Positions 21,484-29,768 are shown, counted from the first letter of the stretch. The stretch: DNA of 32,924 nt from a virus (IMGVR_UViG_3300045965_000212:1-32924), one strand, 5' to 3'. Numbers and translations are program-made. Notes: generated from the letters alone by a model not told the origin.

Positions 21484-21773
21484 CGCACCGTACCCCCCGC
21501 CGCGCGCGTCAGGGACTCTAACATCTGTTGCTGCTGGAGGATGGCCGCGTCCCGGTCCTCCTCCGCGCTGCCGTCACGGTCAAACGTCGGCATAAAGTCG
21601 CTCGGCGTAAAGGGTCTCGTCTCACGGCTACGATGAATATTGGCCAGCGTCGACGTGAGTATCCCCGTCCGCAGATCCGCGCGCCCTTCGCCCCACGGCT
21701 CCAGATGCCAGTACGCCAGCCACTCGCTAAACTCCCGGCTATCGACTTCCTGCATACACCGCTTCACCGACAT
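21480..21773 (-). CDS. Tail assembly chaperone, gpT-like (probably made as a -1 frameshift fusion)
   Basis: The 97 residues from the ATG at 21773 match the minor-tail T/DUF4035 pattern (EVDSREFSEWLAYWHLEPWGEGRADLR, then TLANIHRS and TPSDFMP). The open frame extends upstream in the same frame past the ATG (LRGNASRRFWFRLALSLG), and these residues also fit the family, so the functional product is probably the fusion with the preceding gene through slippage at 21827-21833. Such fusions (lambda G-GT) chaperone the tape measure during tail assembly. The stop overlaps the convergent cassette gene. Confidence 0.8.
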   Translation of the reverse strand: MSVKRCMQEVDSREFSEWLAYWHLEPWGEGRADLRTGILTSTLANIHRSRETRPFTPSDFMPTFDRDGSAEEDRDAAILQQQQMLESLTRAAGGTVR

Positions 21774-21781
21774 CCCCAGAC

Positions 21782-22177
21782 TCAGGGCGAGTCGGAACCA
21801 GAAGCGCCTGGAGGCGTTGCCACGGAGTTTTTTGTCAGGGCGTCCACATCCTCTTGACGAATACCACTCAGACGTACTGCCACTTCATAGAGCCGATCGA
21901 GGACTTTGCCTGATTTTTGGCCGAGACGTGAGGCATCGGCTAACATAAAAACCGGCATGCCACGGTCATCACAGACAGCCATCACTACCAGGCGCGCACG
22001 GAAATTGGCATAGCGTTTCTGCGCATCCGGTTCTACATCCTGGAGGGTGTGCGTTTCCCACAGATCCCGTTCAGCCCCAGTGAGACAACGTACATACACA
22101 TCCCCGCCCCACTCAGGCACCTGTACCAGCTCCCGCTGCAGATCATCTGCACCTAATATGTCATCACGACTGAGCAT
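21782..22177 (-). CDS. Tail assembly chaperone, gpG-like
   Basis: The protein has 131 residues from the ATG at 22175-22177, chosen over an upstream in-frame ATG because AGGA lies 6 nt before it and the upstream part runs into the major tail gene. It begins MLSRDDILGADDLQRELVQVPEWGG and has the VYVRCLTGAERD segment typical of siphovirus tail assembly chaperones between the major tail and tape measure genes. Near its 3' end lies an A AAA AAC heptamer for -1 frameshifting into the next frame. Confidence 0.85.
   Translation of the reverse strand: MLSRDDILGADDLQRELVQVPEWGGDVYVRCLTGAERDLWETHTLQDVEPDAQKRYANFRARLVVMAVCDDRGMPVFMLADASRLGQKSGKVLDRLYEVAVRLSGIRQEDVDALTKNSVATPPGASGSDSP
21827..21833 (-). 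other. Probable programmed -1 ribosomal frameshift site (A AAA AAC)
   Basis: On the minus strand the zero-frame codons ACA AAA AAC contain the canonical X XXY YYZ heptamer. The -1 frame is open from here through the gpT-like gene with no stop. A short CGCC/GGCG hairpin begins about 11 nt downstream and could stimulate slippage. Position, spacing and gene order match the known G/GT frameshift of long-tailed phages. Confidence 0.75.
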
Positions 22178-22184
22178 AATTATC

Positions 22185-22631
22185 CTAAGCAAATAAAGTA
22201 GGTTTATCGTACAAATAGGCCCCAGTAAAAGCAATAATAATTGTGGCCATCATAATTTCGTTAGGCTGCATGGAGACTTCGACGTCCTTCACCCAACCGG
22301 TGGCCTGCCATTTGGCGGGGGTCGATTCGTTGGCACGTCTGGGGAGCACCAGTTGAATGGTCTGCACCTCATGCACTTTGGGGAGGCCGATGGCACTATC
22401 AAAGTGGACGTTCAAGTTCCAGTCTTTGAGTTGCGCGATGCCGCCAGGAATTTGCTGCCCGTTACTGTTGACCTCATCCAGGGTGGGCATCATCATGTGC
22501 GACGCATCCAGGGAGGTCCCGGCCAGGCCCATGGCGCCATTAATGGAGACAATTTCGCCAATGGTCCCCGACGACGTAAAGATGATTTGAGTACCGAGGC
22601 CGATCTTGGCCCGGCTATTCGATTCGGCCAT
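22185..22631 (-). CDS. Major tail (tube) protein
   Basis: The protein has 148 residues: IGLGTQIIFTSSGTIGEIVSING, then GIAQLKDWNLNVHF and VSMQPNEIMMATIIIAFTGAY. Size, position after the tail terminator and before the tail chaperones, and the beta-rich character with a cluster of conserved Gly/Asp fit a siphovirus tail tube protein. The ribosome site TAGGAGAGACC includes the stop of the upstream gene. Low GC compared with flanking structural genes. Confidence 0.8.
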   Translation of the reverse strand: MAESNSRAKIGLGTQIIFTSSGTIGEIVSINGAMGLAGTSLDASHMMMPTLDEVNSNGQQIPGGIAQLKDWNLNVHFDSAIGLPKVHEVQTIQLVLPRRANESTPAKWQATGWVKDVEVSMQPNEIMMATIIIAFTGAYLYDKPTLFA

Positions 22632-22639
22632 GGTCTCTC

Positions 22640-23065
22640 CTACGCTGGCACCTCACGCATGTGCCAGCACGAAATAGTCAGAATGCGTCTATAATAGGCA
22701 CGCTCAGATCCATCCTGCGCGGGCTCGGGCGCGTCGAGTTCGCTGTCCACAAAGACGCCATCCACCTCCAGACCGTCCCAGGCAGCCGGCATGCCGTCCA
22801 TACTATTCCTGATAATACGGGCCATCTGATGCGCTTGCATGGGCTCCAGGGACCAACAATCAATCTGAACCATAGAATCAAAGGTTGCTGTAGCACCATC
22901 CAGGTAGTAGTGAGAAGCAATATTCAGGTCCTGGAGCGTGATATAGGGAAATGGCGAGCTTGTTGGTGCGATAGAAGGAAAGATCCTTGTACCTACGATG
23001 GCCGTCAATGGCGGATAGGTACTTAGGAAACTATATAGAGCACGCGCTAAACTTGGAACTGCCAT
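22640..23065 (-). CDS. Tail terminator / completion protein, DUF3168-like
   Basis: The protein has 141 residues. An N-terminal helix (LARALYSFLSTYPPLTAIVGTRIFP), the SPFPYITLQDL strand and DSMVQIDCWS followed by a C-terminal YYRRILTISCW strand are the DUF3168 pattern, the family of tail-completion (SPP1 gp17-like) proteins that cap the tail tube at the head end. TGATG overlap with the upstream gp10-like gene. Confidence 0.8.
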   Translation of the reverse strand: MAVPSLARALYSFLSTYPPLTAIVGTRIFPSIAPTSSPFPYITLQDLNIASHYYLDGATATFDSMVQIDCWSLEPMQAHQMARIIRNSMDGMPAAWDGLEVDGVFVDSELDAPEPAQDGSERAYYRRILTISCWHMREVPA

Positions 23066-23514
23066 CAGGACATCCCTCGCATCGCTGCCTCGATGCCGTT
23101 ATCCAACTCCTGACGCAAGATCGCAAAGATCGCCTGTTGCCCTGTGCGTAACGAACTGCGCATATAGGGGTTCGCCGCATGATGCACACCGCTCCTATCT
23201 CGATGCCCAAATTCTACGTGCGAGGGGTAATAGCCACGTTGTTTCGGGTCAATACCGAGTTGTGACCGTGTGCCAGTCTGTACCATGATGCCAATGCGGC
23301 CCTTACGTCTTTTGAGACTTCTGAGACGCATCGTTGTTGAGAGTCGTCCGCTTTCCCTTGGAGCCCGCGCTTTCGCCAAAGCCATGTAGTATTTCCCGGC
23401 CTGCCTGAGTGCCTGACGCATGACTTTTTGCTCCAGTTTGTCAGGCAACGCTGCCAGGGCTCTGGAGAGTTCCGGGACACCAAGCATGCTGATATCAAAT
23501 CTATTGCTTGCCAT
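23065..23514 (-). CDS. HK97 gp10-like neck protein
   Basis: The protein has 149 residues. It has the ELSRALAALPDKLEQKVMRQALRQAGKYYMALAKARAP segment, characteristic of HK97 gp10 / minor tail neck proteins, and the HVEFGHRD motif followed by NPYMRSSLR. This family joins head connectors to the tail tube. Gene order (head-tail joining, gp10, DUF3168, tube) is standard. Confidence 0.85.
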   Translation of the reverse strand: MASNRFDISMLGVPELSRALAALPDKLEQKVMRQALRQAGKYYMALAKARAPRESGRLSTTMRLRSLKRRKGRIGIMVQTGTRSQLGIDPKQRGYYPSHVEFGHRDRSGVHHAANPYMRSSLRTGQQAIFAILRQELDNGIEAAMRGMS

Positions 23515-23517
23515 AGG

Positions 23518-23838
23518 TCATTTCAGTTCCGGTTCGCCTACCGTTACATCGAGCGATGCCGCCGTTGCGGATACCACATGCGCCGTGAGCGTATCCGTCA
23601 CAGTCGTAATCCCGGCGCCCAGATCGGCATCGCAGGTCATGGTGATGAGGCTATCGCCTGGCGCATTGCCACTCACCACATAGGCACTGGTGCCGTCCAC
23701 AGCCTGAATCGTGCACGTGCCACTGGTCACCGCAAACGCCACCGCCCCATCAATCGGTGCGGGATTCCCCGCTTCGGTCACCGGCTCGGCAACAATCAGG
23801 ACTTTTTGCTCAGTAGAGAGTGTGACTTCACTTGGCAT
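23518..23838 (-). CDS. Small Ig-like (BIG-type) structural protein
   Basis: The protein has 106 residues. Its beta-strand pattern with TVTDTLTAHVVSATAASLDVTVGEPE at the end resembles bacterial Ig-like modules that decorate phage heads and tails. An AGGGGAAAC ribosome site precedes the ATG. It lies between the head-tail joining gene and the gp10-like gene, so it probably is a virion-surface or neck protein. Function not assigned. Confidence 0.6.
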   Translation of the reverse strand: MPSEVTLSTEQKVLIVAEPVTEAGNPAPIDGAVAFAVTSGTCTIQAVDGTSAYVVSGNAPGDSLITMTCDADLGAGITTVTDTLTAHVVSATAASLDVTVGEPELK

Positions 23839-23846
23839 AGTTTCCC

Positions 23847-24173
23847 CTAATCAAGAATTTCCCAGGCCAGACATTCGATGGTCCTGTGCCGCTCCCCCAG
23901 ATCCCGCACGGAATAGAGCTGAAAAGCCCTATCTTTCTCCAACCATACCAGTCGCCAGCGTGGATCAAGCTCCACCAGACCGCGCAGGAGAATCTTATGA
24001 CTCAGTCGCCCCTCGATACTCTGCGCTTCATAGAGTTCACGGCCCTTGATGGGCTCAATAGCGCCCCAGACATCACCGCCGCTCATCCAGACCTGGCGGT
24101 AGCCACCAATATCATCGCGGGCTTCCACCGGCATCTGGATCTGCAGCCGATGCCTGAGCGCTCCCGCCCGCAT
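23847..24173 (-). CDS. Head-tail joining protein (SPP1 gp16 / Phage_H_T_join-like)
   Basis: The protein has 108 residues from the ATG at 24171-24173, which starts with the family-typical MRAGALRHRLQIQMP; an earlier in-frame start would overlap the upstream gene. Further family features are VWGAIEPIKGRELYEAQ and a WRLVWLEKDRAFQLYSVRD strand. Members bind below the connector and stop DNA leakage. Confidence 0.85.
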   Translation of the reverse strand: MRAGALRHRLQIQMPVEARDDIGGYRQVWMSGGDVWGAIEPIKGRELYEAQSIEGRLSHKILLRGLVELDPRWRLVWLEKDRAFQLYSVRDLGERHRTIECLAWEILD

Positions 24174-24175
24174 GT

Positions 24176-24589
24176 TTACGCCACCGTGCGCGAGGGAAAC
24201 AGCGACATCCGCAGCGTATTGCCCGGCGCGCCAACTCCCAAGAGGGTCGTGTACCAACCCGCGAGCTTGTCTCCCACGGGGGCAATGCCGCCAGGGGTGG
24301 CTCCCGCGATATAGACGGTGGCATTGACTGGCGCCGCCCCCGCCCCGAGCGTCAACGTGCCGTCCGTCTGAATCCGCAGCGGTTGCTCCGCTGCTGCCTC
24401 ATGCAGGGCAATCCCCAGGACCTCGGCGCTATCCTGCGAGCCATTGGCATCGGCCAGGCGCAAGCGATTGGTGAGTGTATCGAGATAGACGGCCTGCCCG
24501 GCGGTCACGGCCTGCCCGGCAATGCCCTGAAAAAAGTCCGCATCGGCGCCAGAGAGCACCTGCGCCGGCGTAATCGTCAGTTCCGCCAT
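24176..24589 (-). CDS. Structural protein, tandem paralogue B (capsid decoration-like)
   Basis: The protein has 137 residues. It begins TITPAQVLSGADADFFQGIAG and continues with GQAVYLD, LGIALHEAAAEQPLRIQTDGTLTLG and a GGIAPVGDKLAGWYTTLLGVG end, the same order as the next gene upstream (24599-25018). The beta-rich repeats suggest a particle-surface or capsid stabilising protein; such genes appear near head-tail genes in many siphophages. Ribosome site TAGGAGGCG contains the upstream stop. Confidence 0.7.
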   Translation of the reverse strand: MAELTITPAQVLSGADADFFQGIAGQAVTAGQAVYLDTLTNRLRLADANGSQDSAEVLGIALHEAAAEQPLRIQTDGTLTLGAGAAPVNATVYIAGATPGGIAPVGDKLAGWYTTLLGVGAPGNTLRMSLFPSRTVA

Positions 24590-24598
24590 ACGCGCCTC

Positions 24599-25018
24599 CT
24601 AGACTGGCGAAGGCGCCGGTTGCCCTGACGCCGCAATCGCCAACTTCAGCGTATTATTGCTCGCCCCGACGCCGATCAGCGTGACAAACGACCCCAGGGC
24701 CAGTTCGGTTGCGGGCACAATGGCACCAGCAGTTTCCCCCAGGGCGTATTGCTCGCCCACCACGGTCGTCCCGCCAATACTGATGACTCCCCCGGTTTGC
24801 ACGCGCAAGGGTTGCCCATCGGCGGCCCCGTGGAGGGCAATGCCTTTGACGTTGGCCGCCCCGGCGCCGCCGTCGGCATCGGCGCCACGCAACTTGTGAT
24901 CGTTCGGATCTTCATAGACCGCCATGCCAGCGGTCACCTGCGCCCCAGCATAGCCCTGAAAAAAATCCGCACTCGCGCCAGCCACGACATTGGCTGGCGT
25001 AATCGTGATGGCTGGCAT
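24599..25018 (-). CDS. Structural protein, tandem paralogue A (capsid decoration-like)
   Basis: The protein has 139 residues from the ATG at 25016-25018. It shares the ITITPANVVAGASADFFQGYAG opening, GMAVYEDP, VKGIALHGAADGQPLRVQTGG and LALGSFVTLIGVG segments with the next gene, so the two arose by tandem duplication. They are possibly alternative or joint decorations of the capsid; this is inference. Confidence 0.7.
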   Translation of the reverse strand: MPAITITPANVVAGASADFFQGYAGAQVTAGMAVYEDPNDHKLRGADADGGAGAANVKGIALHGAADGQPLRVQTGGVISIGGTTVVGEQYALGETAGAIVPATELALGSFVTLIGVGASNNTLKLAIAASGQPAPSPV

Positions 25019-25020
25019 CT

Positions 25021-25611
25021 CTAGTACATCTCCAGGTTGCGGTATGGGCCAATGAGGCGACATACCGTGAGGTTTTCGGTTAACCGCTGCTCGGCCTGCG
25101 CTTCCGTGTGTTCATACATATCGGCCGCACACAGTAAGATGGCCTGCCTGAGTGGCGCCGGCACATCCGTGGCCAGATCCCCGTACCCAGCCTGGTAGGT
25201 CACCGTCACTGGCGTCAGACCATCCCCGAGTGGCGGCATGCTGGTGAGCTTGATGCGCCCCGGTTGCGAGGCCGTGTCCACCTGATACGTCGCCGGATCG
25301 AGGACCTGCACCACGCCACTGCTATCGATGTAGGCAATGCCCAGGTCCGGCTCGCCCACCGTGGGGACCATGTTGACCAGTGGCGGTCTGGGCACCGCAA
25401 TGACCGTCTGCCAGGTATCGAGTGACAGCGACCAGGTCGCCATAACAAACTGGCGCCAGAGCGTCTCTTCGAGCATCTGCCTGGCCGCCGTAATGAGCAC
25501 GGCCAGCATCGTGTCCTGCACGTCCGTATCGAGACGCAGGTGCATCTTCAGTTCGTCGACGCTCACCGGCTCCGTGGCCGGCGGGGTCACCTGCACCAGC
25601 GAGAGCGGCAT
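25021..25611 (-). CDS. Head-tail connector protein (HK97 gp6 / phiE125 gp8-like)
   Basis: The protein has 196 residues. The N-terminus (PVSVDELKMHLRLDTDVQDTMLAVLITAARQMLEE) is the connector helix-hairpin motif of the HK97 gp6 / phage connector family. A long extension with beta-strands (VTVTYQAGYGD, DVPAPLRQAILLCAADMYEH) fits the phiE125 gp8 type. It forms the adaptor ring below the portal. Confidence 0.85.
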   Translation of the reverse strand: MPLSLVQVTPPATEPVSVDELKMHLRLDTDVQDTMLAVLITAARQMLEETLWRQFVMATWSLSLDTWQTVIAVPRPPLVNMVPTVGEPDLGIAYIDSSGVVQVLDPATYQVDTASQPGRIKLTSMPPLGDGLTPVTVTYQAGYGDLATDVPAPLRQAILLCAADMYEHTEAQAEQRLTENLTVCRLIGPYRNLEMY

Positions 25612-25615
25612 AGGA

Positions 25616-26104
25616 TCAATCGACCTTGGCGTCCGGCATCAGGGTGCCCTGATACCTCGCGCCGCTCAGCACATAGAACACGCACAGCAAATCGGCGTTG
25701 GTGCCAGGCGAGGCGACGCTCACCGAGAGACAATCAAAGCCGCCATCCACATCCAGATCATCCCCGTCAATTTCGATGAGGGTGACGGTATTAGGCACGG
25801 CGCCCAGATTGAACGTGTTACTCACCACTGCCAGTTTGGTAAACTGGCTGCCCGTCCCAAGCCCGACCTTGCTCCAGCGGGCATCAAAGGCCAGGGCTTT
25901 GGCATCCGCGCCGCTCACATCCGTGGCCTGTTGCAGGGTCACGGCCGGCGTGCCCCCGGCCCAGGCCCCTTGAATAATCACGATGGTGGCATGCGAGTAG
26001 TCCTTGAGAGACATCCAGTCGCCCACCTGGGCCACCCCGGTAATATCTTTGGGCGCTACGGCGGTCTCAAATCCCAAGAGTTCCACGACATTGGGCAGGG
26101 TCAT
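25616..26104 (-). CDS. Phage structural protein of unknown role
   Basis: The protein has 162 residues. It is beta-strand rich (DYSHATIVIIQGAWAGGTPAVTLQQATDVSG, then VTLIEIDGDDLDVDGGFDCLSVSVASPG). It lies between the capsid gene and the connector; size and position fit a capsid cement or head-decoration protein. Ribosome site TAGGAGGACC contains the stop of the capsid gene. No named family is claimed. Confidence 0.6.
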   Translation of the reverse strand: MTLPNVVELLGFETAVAPKDITGVAQVGDWMSLKDYSHATIVIIQGAWAGGTPAVTLQQATDVSGADAKALAFDARWSKVGLGTGSQFTKLAVVSNTFNLGAVPNTVTLIEIDGDDLDVDGGFDCLSVSVASPGTNADLLCVFYVLSGARYQGTLMPDAKVD

Positions 26105-26114
26105 ACCGGTCCTC

Positions 26115-27530
26115 CTAACGTGCCGCCAGGGTCACGAATGGGCTGAGAGTGAGCGTGCTATAGGCCGGCGTCAGCGGTTGCTGGAGCCACGGTTGCCCGT
26201 CCACACTGAACAGGAAGCGGAATGCCACCTCGTCGTAATCAAAGCGCAAGTGGATGGACATGGCTTCGTTAATCCCGCCCCGAATCCCTACGGCGTAGTA
26301 GCCGAGATTGGCAAAGATCACATCGCCCTTGTCCCCCAGCGTTTTACAGTATTCGATAGGTTGCACCGGGCGGCCTTTGAGACGATTCTGGGGCGGCTCT
26401 GCCACATTGGGAAAGCCGGTGGGTGAGGCGAGATAGACCGGCAGACCGCCGGTGCCCACTACGGCATTGAGGGTTTCGAGCGCGGGCTCGACGTCCTGAT
26501 TGATAAACCAGCGGGCCCCGGCGCGGGCTCGGGCGTGCATGCGGCTGTACATATGATTGACGTTTTCCAGCAGAAAGGTGTCCGGGTCCTGACTGGCTTC
26601 CGCAGCCACTTCGAGCGTGCACGCACTGCCCAGCACTCCCAGCGGTTGCCCCACGCCCGTGCCTGAAATAATGGCATCGTTCACCAGCCACATGATTTCC
26701 TCGCCAGCAGCACGTCTGATGTACGTATCCAGGGCAGTCGCGTTACTCATAAGCTCGTCGGTCGCATACACCAGGACCCCCAGCTTGTGCGGCTCCAGCT
26801 TCATCTGCCGGAACGTCGGCATGCTGGACGTCATCTGCGCTGCTTCGGCCAGCCAGTAGGCCCGTATCCCGCCGTAGCGGCTGCCCGTGGCGCGGCTGGT
26901 TTCGGCATTGGCCGGGAAGGTCAGGGAGGACCCGGTCACCGGGTACACGTCGCAGTACTGCATGAGGTTATCGGGCATGGCGTTGAGACCATCCCAGATT
27001 TGCGTGGAGAACTCGGGTGGAATGAGATACCCGCCCTGGGAGCCAATACCCTGATTCATGCCACTGGCGGCCGCCTGAATTTTCAGCAGCCGGTGATCCG
27101 GCACGCCCATTGAGGGGTTGTAGGCCTCCATCACGCGCAGGGCAAATTCCCCCATGTGCGCAAAGCCGCGGCGCGGATCGGCCATAGTCATGTCAAAGAC
27201 CTGGACCGAGCTACGCACTTGCGAGCGGCTGACGATCTGTGCCGCGTTGGGACGGTTTTGGATACGCATGCGCCCCTCTTGGAGGGCGATCGCTCTGGCG
27301 TTGCGCTGATCGAGTTCTTCAATACGGTCCGCTTCCTCCTCGCAGCGCTTGTGTTCTTCCCAGTAGGCATCCCACTCGGCCTGTTCGTCGATGGTCAAAT
27401 TCCGCTTGCCGTCTTTTTCGGCGATCTCCTCCAGGGCCTGCGCCTTATCGAGCGCTTCCTGGCTCATGCGGCGCAAGTCATTGAGGGATTGCACAATTTG
27501 CCCTGGGCTGGGCACGGTTGCTACCGGCAT
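26115..27530 (-). CDS. Major capsid protein (HK97 family) with N-terminal coiled-coil delta domain
   Basis: The protein has 471 residues from the ATG at 27528-27530 with AAGGAG 6 nt upstream. Residues about 10-85 are helical, the delta/scaffold domain (LRRMSQEALDKAQALEEIAE) removed by the protease in this family. The HK97 fold shows in GSQGGYLIPPEFSTQIW, the IWLVNDAIISGTGVGQPLGVLG loop and VIFANLGYYAVGIRGG. Gene order portal-protease-capsid is the HK97 arrangement. The start overlaps the protease gene by 10 nt. Confidence 0.93.
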   Translation of the reverse strand: MPVATVPSPGQIVQSLNDLRRMSQEALDKAQALEEIAEKDGKRNLTIDEQAEWDAYWEEHKRCEEEADRIEELDQRNARAIALQEGRMRIQNRPNAAQIVSRSQVRSSVQVFDMTMADPRRGFAHMGEFALRVMEAYNPSMGVPDHRLLKIQAAASGMNQGIGSQGGYLIPPEFSTQIWDGLNAMPDNLMQYCDVYPVTGSSLTFPANAETSRATGSRYGGIRAYWLAEAAQMTSSMPTFRQMKLEPHKLGVLVYATDELMSNATALDTYIRRAAGEEIMWLVNDAIISGTGVGQPLGVLGSACTLEVAAEASQDPDTFLLENVNHMYSRMHARARAGARWFINQDVEPALETLNAVVGTGGLPVYLASPTGFPNVAEPPQNRLKGRPVQPIEYCKTLGDKGDVIFANLGYYAVGIRGGINEAMSIHLRFDYDEVAFRFLFSVDGQPWLQQPLTPAYSTLTLSPFVTLAAR

Positions 27531-28453
27531 TGTTTGCTCCTTCTTGCTCCAAGGTGCTGCGCCCGTTTCAGGGCAAGATGTGGCACACTCGCCCCCCACC
27601 TGCGTGCCGGTGGCTCCGGTGCTGGTGGCAGGACCTCTCCCCGTTTTGCCTCCTCCATGGCGTCATCAAAACTCTCCACCGCATCGATCAACCCGTAGCT
27701 CTGGGCCACGGACGCAATGTGCACCCGCCCGTCACTGATGCGATCGACGTCGGCGGCCGTCATGCCCCGCCCGCGCTGCACGGCACTCAGGAAGTGACTA
27801 TTTAAACTCTCGACGCGGCCCCGAAAGTACGCCAGGGCTTCAGCGCTGAGTGGTGCCCCCTCCACACCCGCCCCTTTGTAGGGCCCCGTCGAGAGCACAT
27901 GCACCTCGATGCCTAAGCGGTCCATGCGCTTGCTCGTGTCCTCCAGCACGGCTACCGTGCCGATAGAGCCCACCTCAGCCGTCTCATTCGCACTGATACG
28001 CTGCGTTTGTGAGGCCACCCAATAGGCCGCACTCGCCCCTAAGTCCTCAATGTGCGCATACGTCGGCTTGACCAGGCCGACCCGCGCCACATCGGCGGCG
28101 AGCTCATGCGTGCCGTCCACATGACCGCCAGGTGAGTAGACGTGCAGCATGACGCGCTCCACCGCCTCATCCCGAGCCGCCTGGCGCAGCATCTGGCGTA
28201 TCTGCACGGTACTGGCTTCCTGAAATTTCCAACTCCCCGCTTTCGACATCGGACCGTGCAGAGGGATCACCGCCGTACCGTCGACCACGTCGTAGGGGCG
28301 CAGTTCCCGCCCACGGGGGTTGTCGGCGGCGTCCATCTGCGCGGCATAGAGCCCGGCCTTATAGAGCGCTACTGCCTGCATGAACCAGAGCGGCTCGATA
28401 CACCATAGACCTAAATGGTTTGACCAACACTGCGTGGTCTCAGTCAAGTCCAT
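27521..28453 (-). CDS. Head maturation protease, S49 (SppA/lambda C) family
   Basis: The protein has 310 residues from the ATG at 28451-28453 (GGAG 6 nt upstream); an ATG four codons earlier is possible but its ribosome site is too close. VMLHVYSPGGHVDG and DLGASAAYWVAS (catalytic Ser about 141) and the LSTGPYKGAG lysine (about 193) give the Ser-Lys dyad of S49 serine peptidases. It cuts the capsid delta domain. It overlaps portal and capsid genes at both ends. Confidence 0.9.
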   Translation of the reverse strand: MDLTETTQCWSNHLGLWCIEPLWFMQAVALYKAGLYAAQMDAADNPRGRELRPYDVVDGTAVIPLHGPMSKAGSWKFQEASTVQIRQMLRQAARDEAVERVMLHVYSPGGHVDGTHELAADVARVGLVKPTYAHIEDLGASAAYWVASQTQRISANETAEVGSIGTVAVLEDTSKRMDRLGIEVHVLSTGPYKGAGVEGAPLSAEALAYFRGRVESLNSHFLSAVQRGRGMTAADVDRISDGRVHIASVAQSYGLIDAVESFDDAMEEAKRGEVLPPAPEPPARRWGASVPHLALKRAQHLGARRSKQCR

Positions 28454-29768
28454 GGTGCGCTCCATTGCTCCCGTTACGGCCTGGCGGTGTCGGTCCCATA
28501 GGCACCATGGCGGGTTGTGGCTGCTCGGCCTGTTCGACGACTTGCTTGAGTGGCATCAAGTTGTTACTCGCGACGAAGTATTCGTCGCCTTCCTCGCCAA
28601 TCGGCGACATATTCTCCAATTCCCGAATATCGTTCGGACTGAAGACCCCTATGCCAAACAACGAGGTATAAAACTGACTCCTTGCCGCCTGATCGCCCCG
28701 CATAAGCCCCTGGATAGCGTGCTCACAGAAATACCGGCTGCCGATACCAAATAACTTGCGGTGCAGGTGCTCTTCCCAGCGCTTGCACCACGGCATCAGC
28801 GTATCCACGACGTACTCAATGGCCTGTTGCTCAATGTTGGTGTACGTCGCGTTTTCCAGTTCGTTCACTTTGTGCAGTGGGATACGAAAGATGCGCGCAA
28901 TCTCATGGACCTGAAAGAGCCGTGTCTCCAGAAATTGCGCATCATTGGGCGGGATGGCCATGCGGCTATACTTCATACCCTCTTCCAATATGCCGACCTT
29001 GCCCGTATTCTGGGGTCCCCCGTACACCGCTTGAAACGATTCCCGCAGATGCGTTGCCGCCTGATCGGAGAGCTTGCCAGGATGTTCGAGGACACCAGAC
29101 ATAGAGGCGCCATTGCCAAAAAAGGCGGCACCAAACGTCTGCGCGGCCAGCGTCAACCCGAGCGACTCCGCCATGAGTTGCGCCACGGAGTAGCCCACAA
29201 TGCCCTCGGCGCCGAGCCCGCGGATGTGGATCATGTCGTCTGCGCGCACGCGGTAGACCTGCTCCAGGTGCGCGCCAGGCAGGAGCTCGCCGCCGTAGAC
29301 GTCATAGACCAGCAGCCCATCGTCATCCCGGCGCACCACCACACGGCTGGGATGGATCGGGTGGAGGGAGATCGGCTGCATGCGGCTATCGCGGTCAATC
29401 AGCGCATACCCGTTGCCCCAGGCCAGGGCGTAGTGGGTGAGCGTTTCACGAAACGTCATCGCTTCCATGTCATCGTTGGGGGCATCGTGCAGGAGGGTAT
29501 AGAGGGGATGGTCTGGGGCACGTTCCTTGCCCCGCGGTTCCAGACGGCGATAGGTGATGAGCGGCAGCTTGCCAATATCTTCCGAGATGGCCCGGATACA
29601 GGCATAGTACGTAGGCAGGGTCATGGCGGACGCGGGGGTGACCGACACGCCGGCCAATGTCGGTCGCCCCAGCGCCCAATCGCGCAACCAGGCGGTTGGG
29701 TGCAGCAAGTCGGAGAGGGCGTCGGCTTTAGGGGTGAACCAGCCACGGATACGGTCCGTGAGCCACAT
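28440..29768 (-). CDS. Portal protein (HK97 family)
   Basis: The protein has 442 residues from the ATG at 29766-29768, preceded by GGAG; an earlier ATG lies inside the terminator T-tract and has no ribosome site. Portal hallmarks are PTYYACIRAISEDIGKLPL, FRETLTHYALAWGNGYALI and VHEIARIFRIPLHKVNELENATYTNIEQQAIEY. The dodecameric ring is the DNA entry channel. It overlaps the protease gene by 14 nt. It lies only 18 nt downstream of a strong terminator, so its expression needs read-through or antitermination. Confidence 0.93.
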   Translation of the reverse strand: MWLTDRIRGWFTPKADALSDLLHPTAWLRDWALGRPTLAGVSVTPASAMTLPTYYACIRAISEDIGKLPLITYRRLEPRGKERAPDHPLYTLLHDAPNDDMEAMTFRETLTHYALAWGNGYALIDRDSRMQPISLHPIHPSRVVVRRDDDGLLVYDVYGGELLPGAHLEQVYRVRADDMIHIRGLGAEGIVGYSVAQLMAESLGLTLAAQTFGAAFFGNGASMSGVLEHPGKLSDQAATHLRESFQAVYGGPQNTGKVGILEEGMKYSRMAIPPNDAQFLETRLFQVHEIARIFRIPLHKVNELENATYTNIEQQAIEYVVDTLMPWCKRWEEHLHRKLFGIGSRYFCEHAIQGLMRGDQAARSQFYTSLFGIGVFSPNDIRELENMSPIGEEGDEYFVASNNLMPLKQVVEQAEQPQPAMVPMGPTPPGRNGSNGAHHGLD

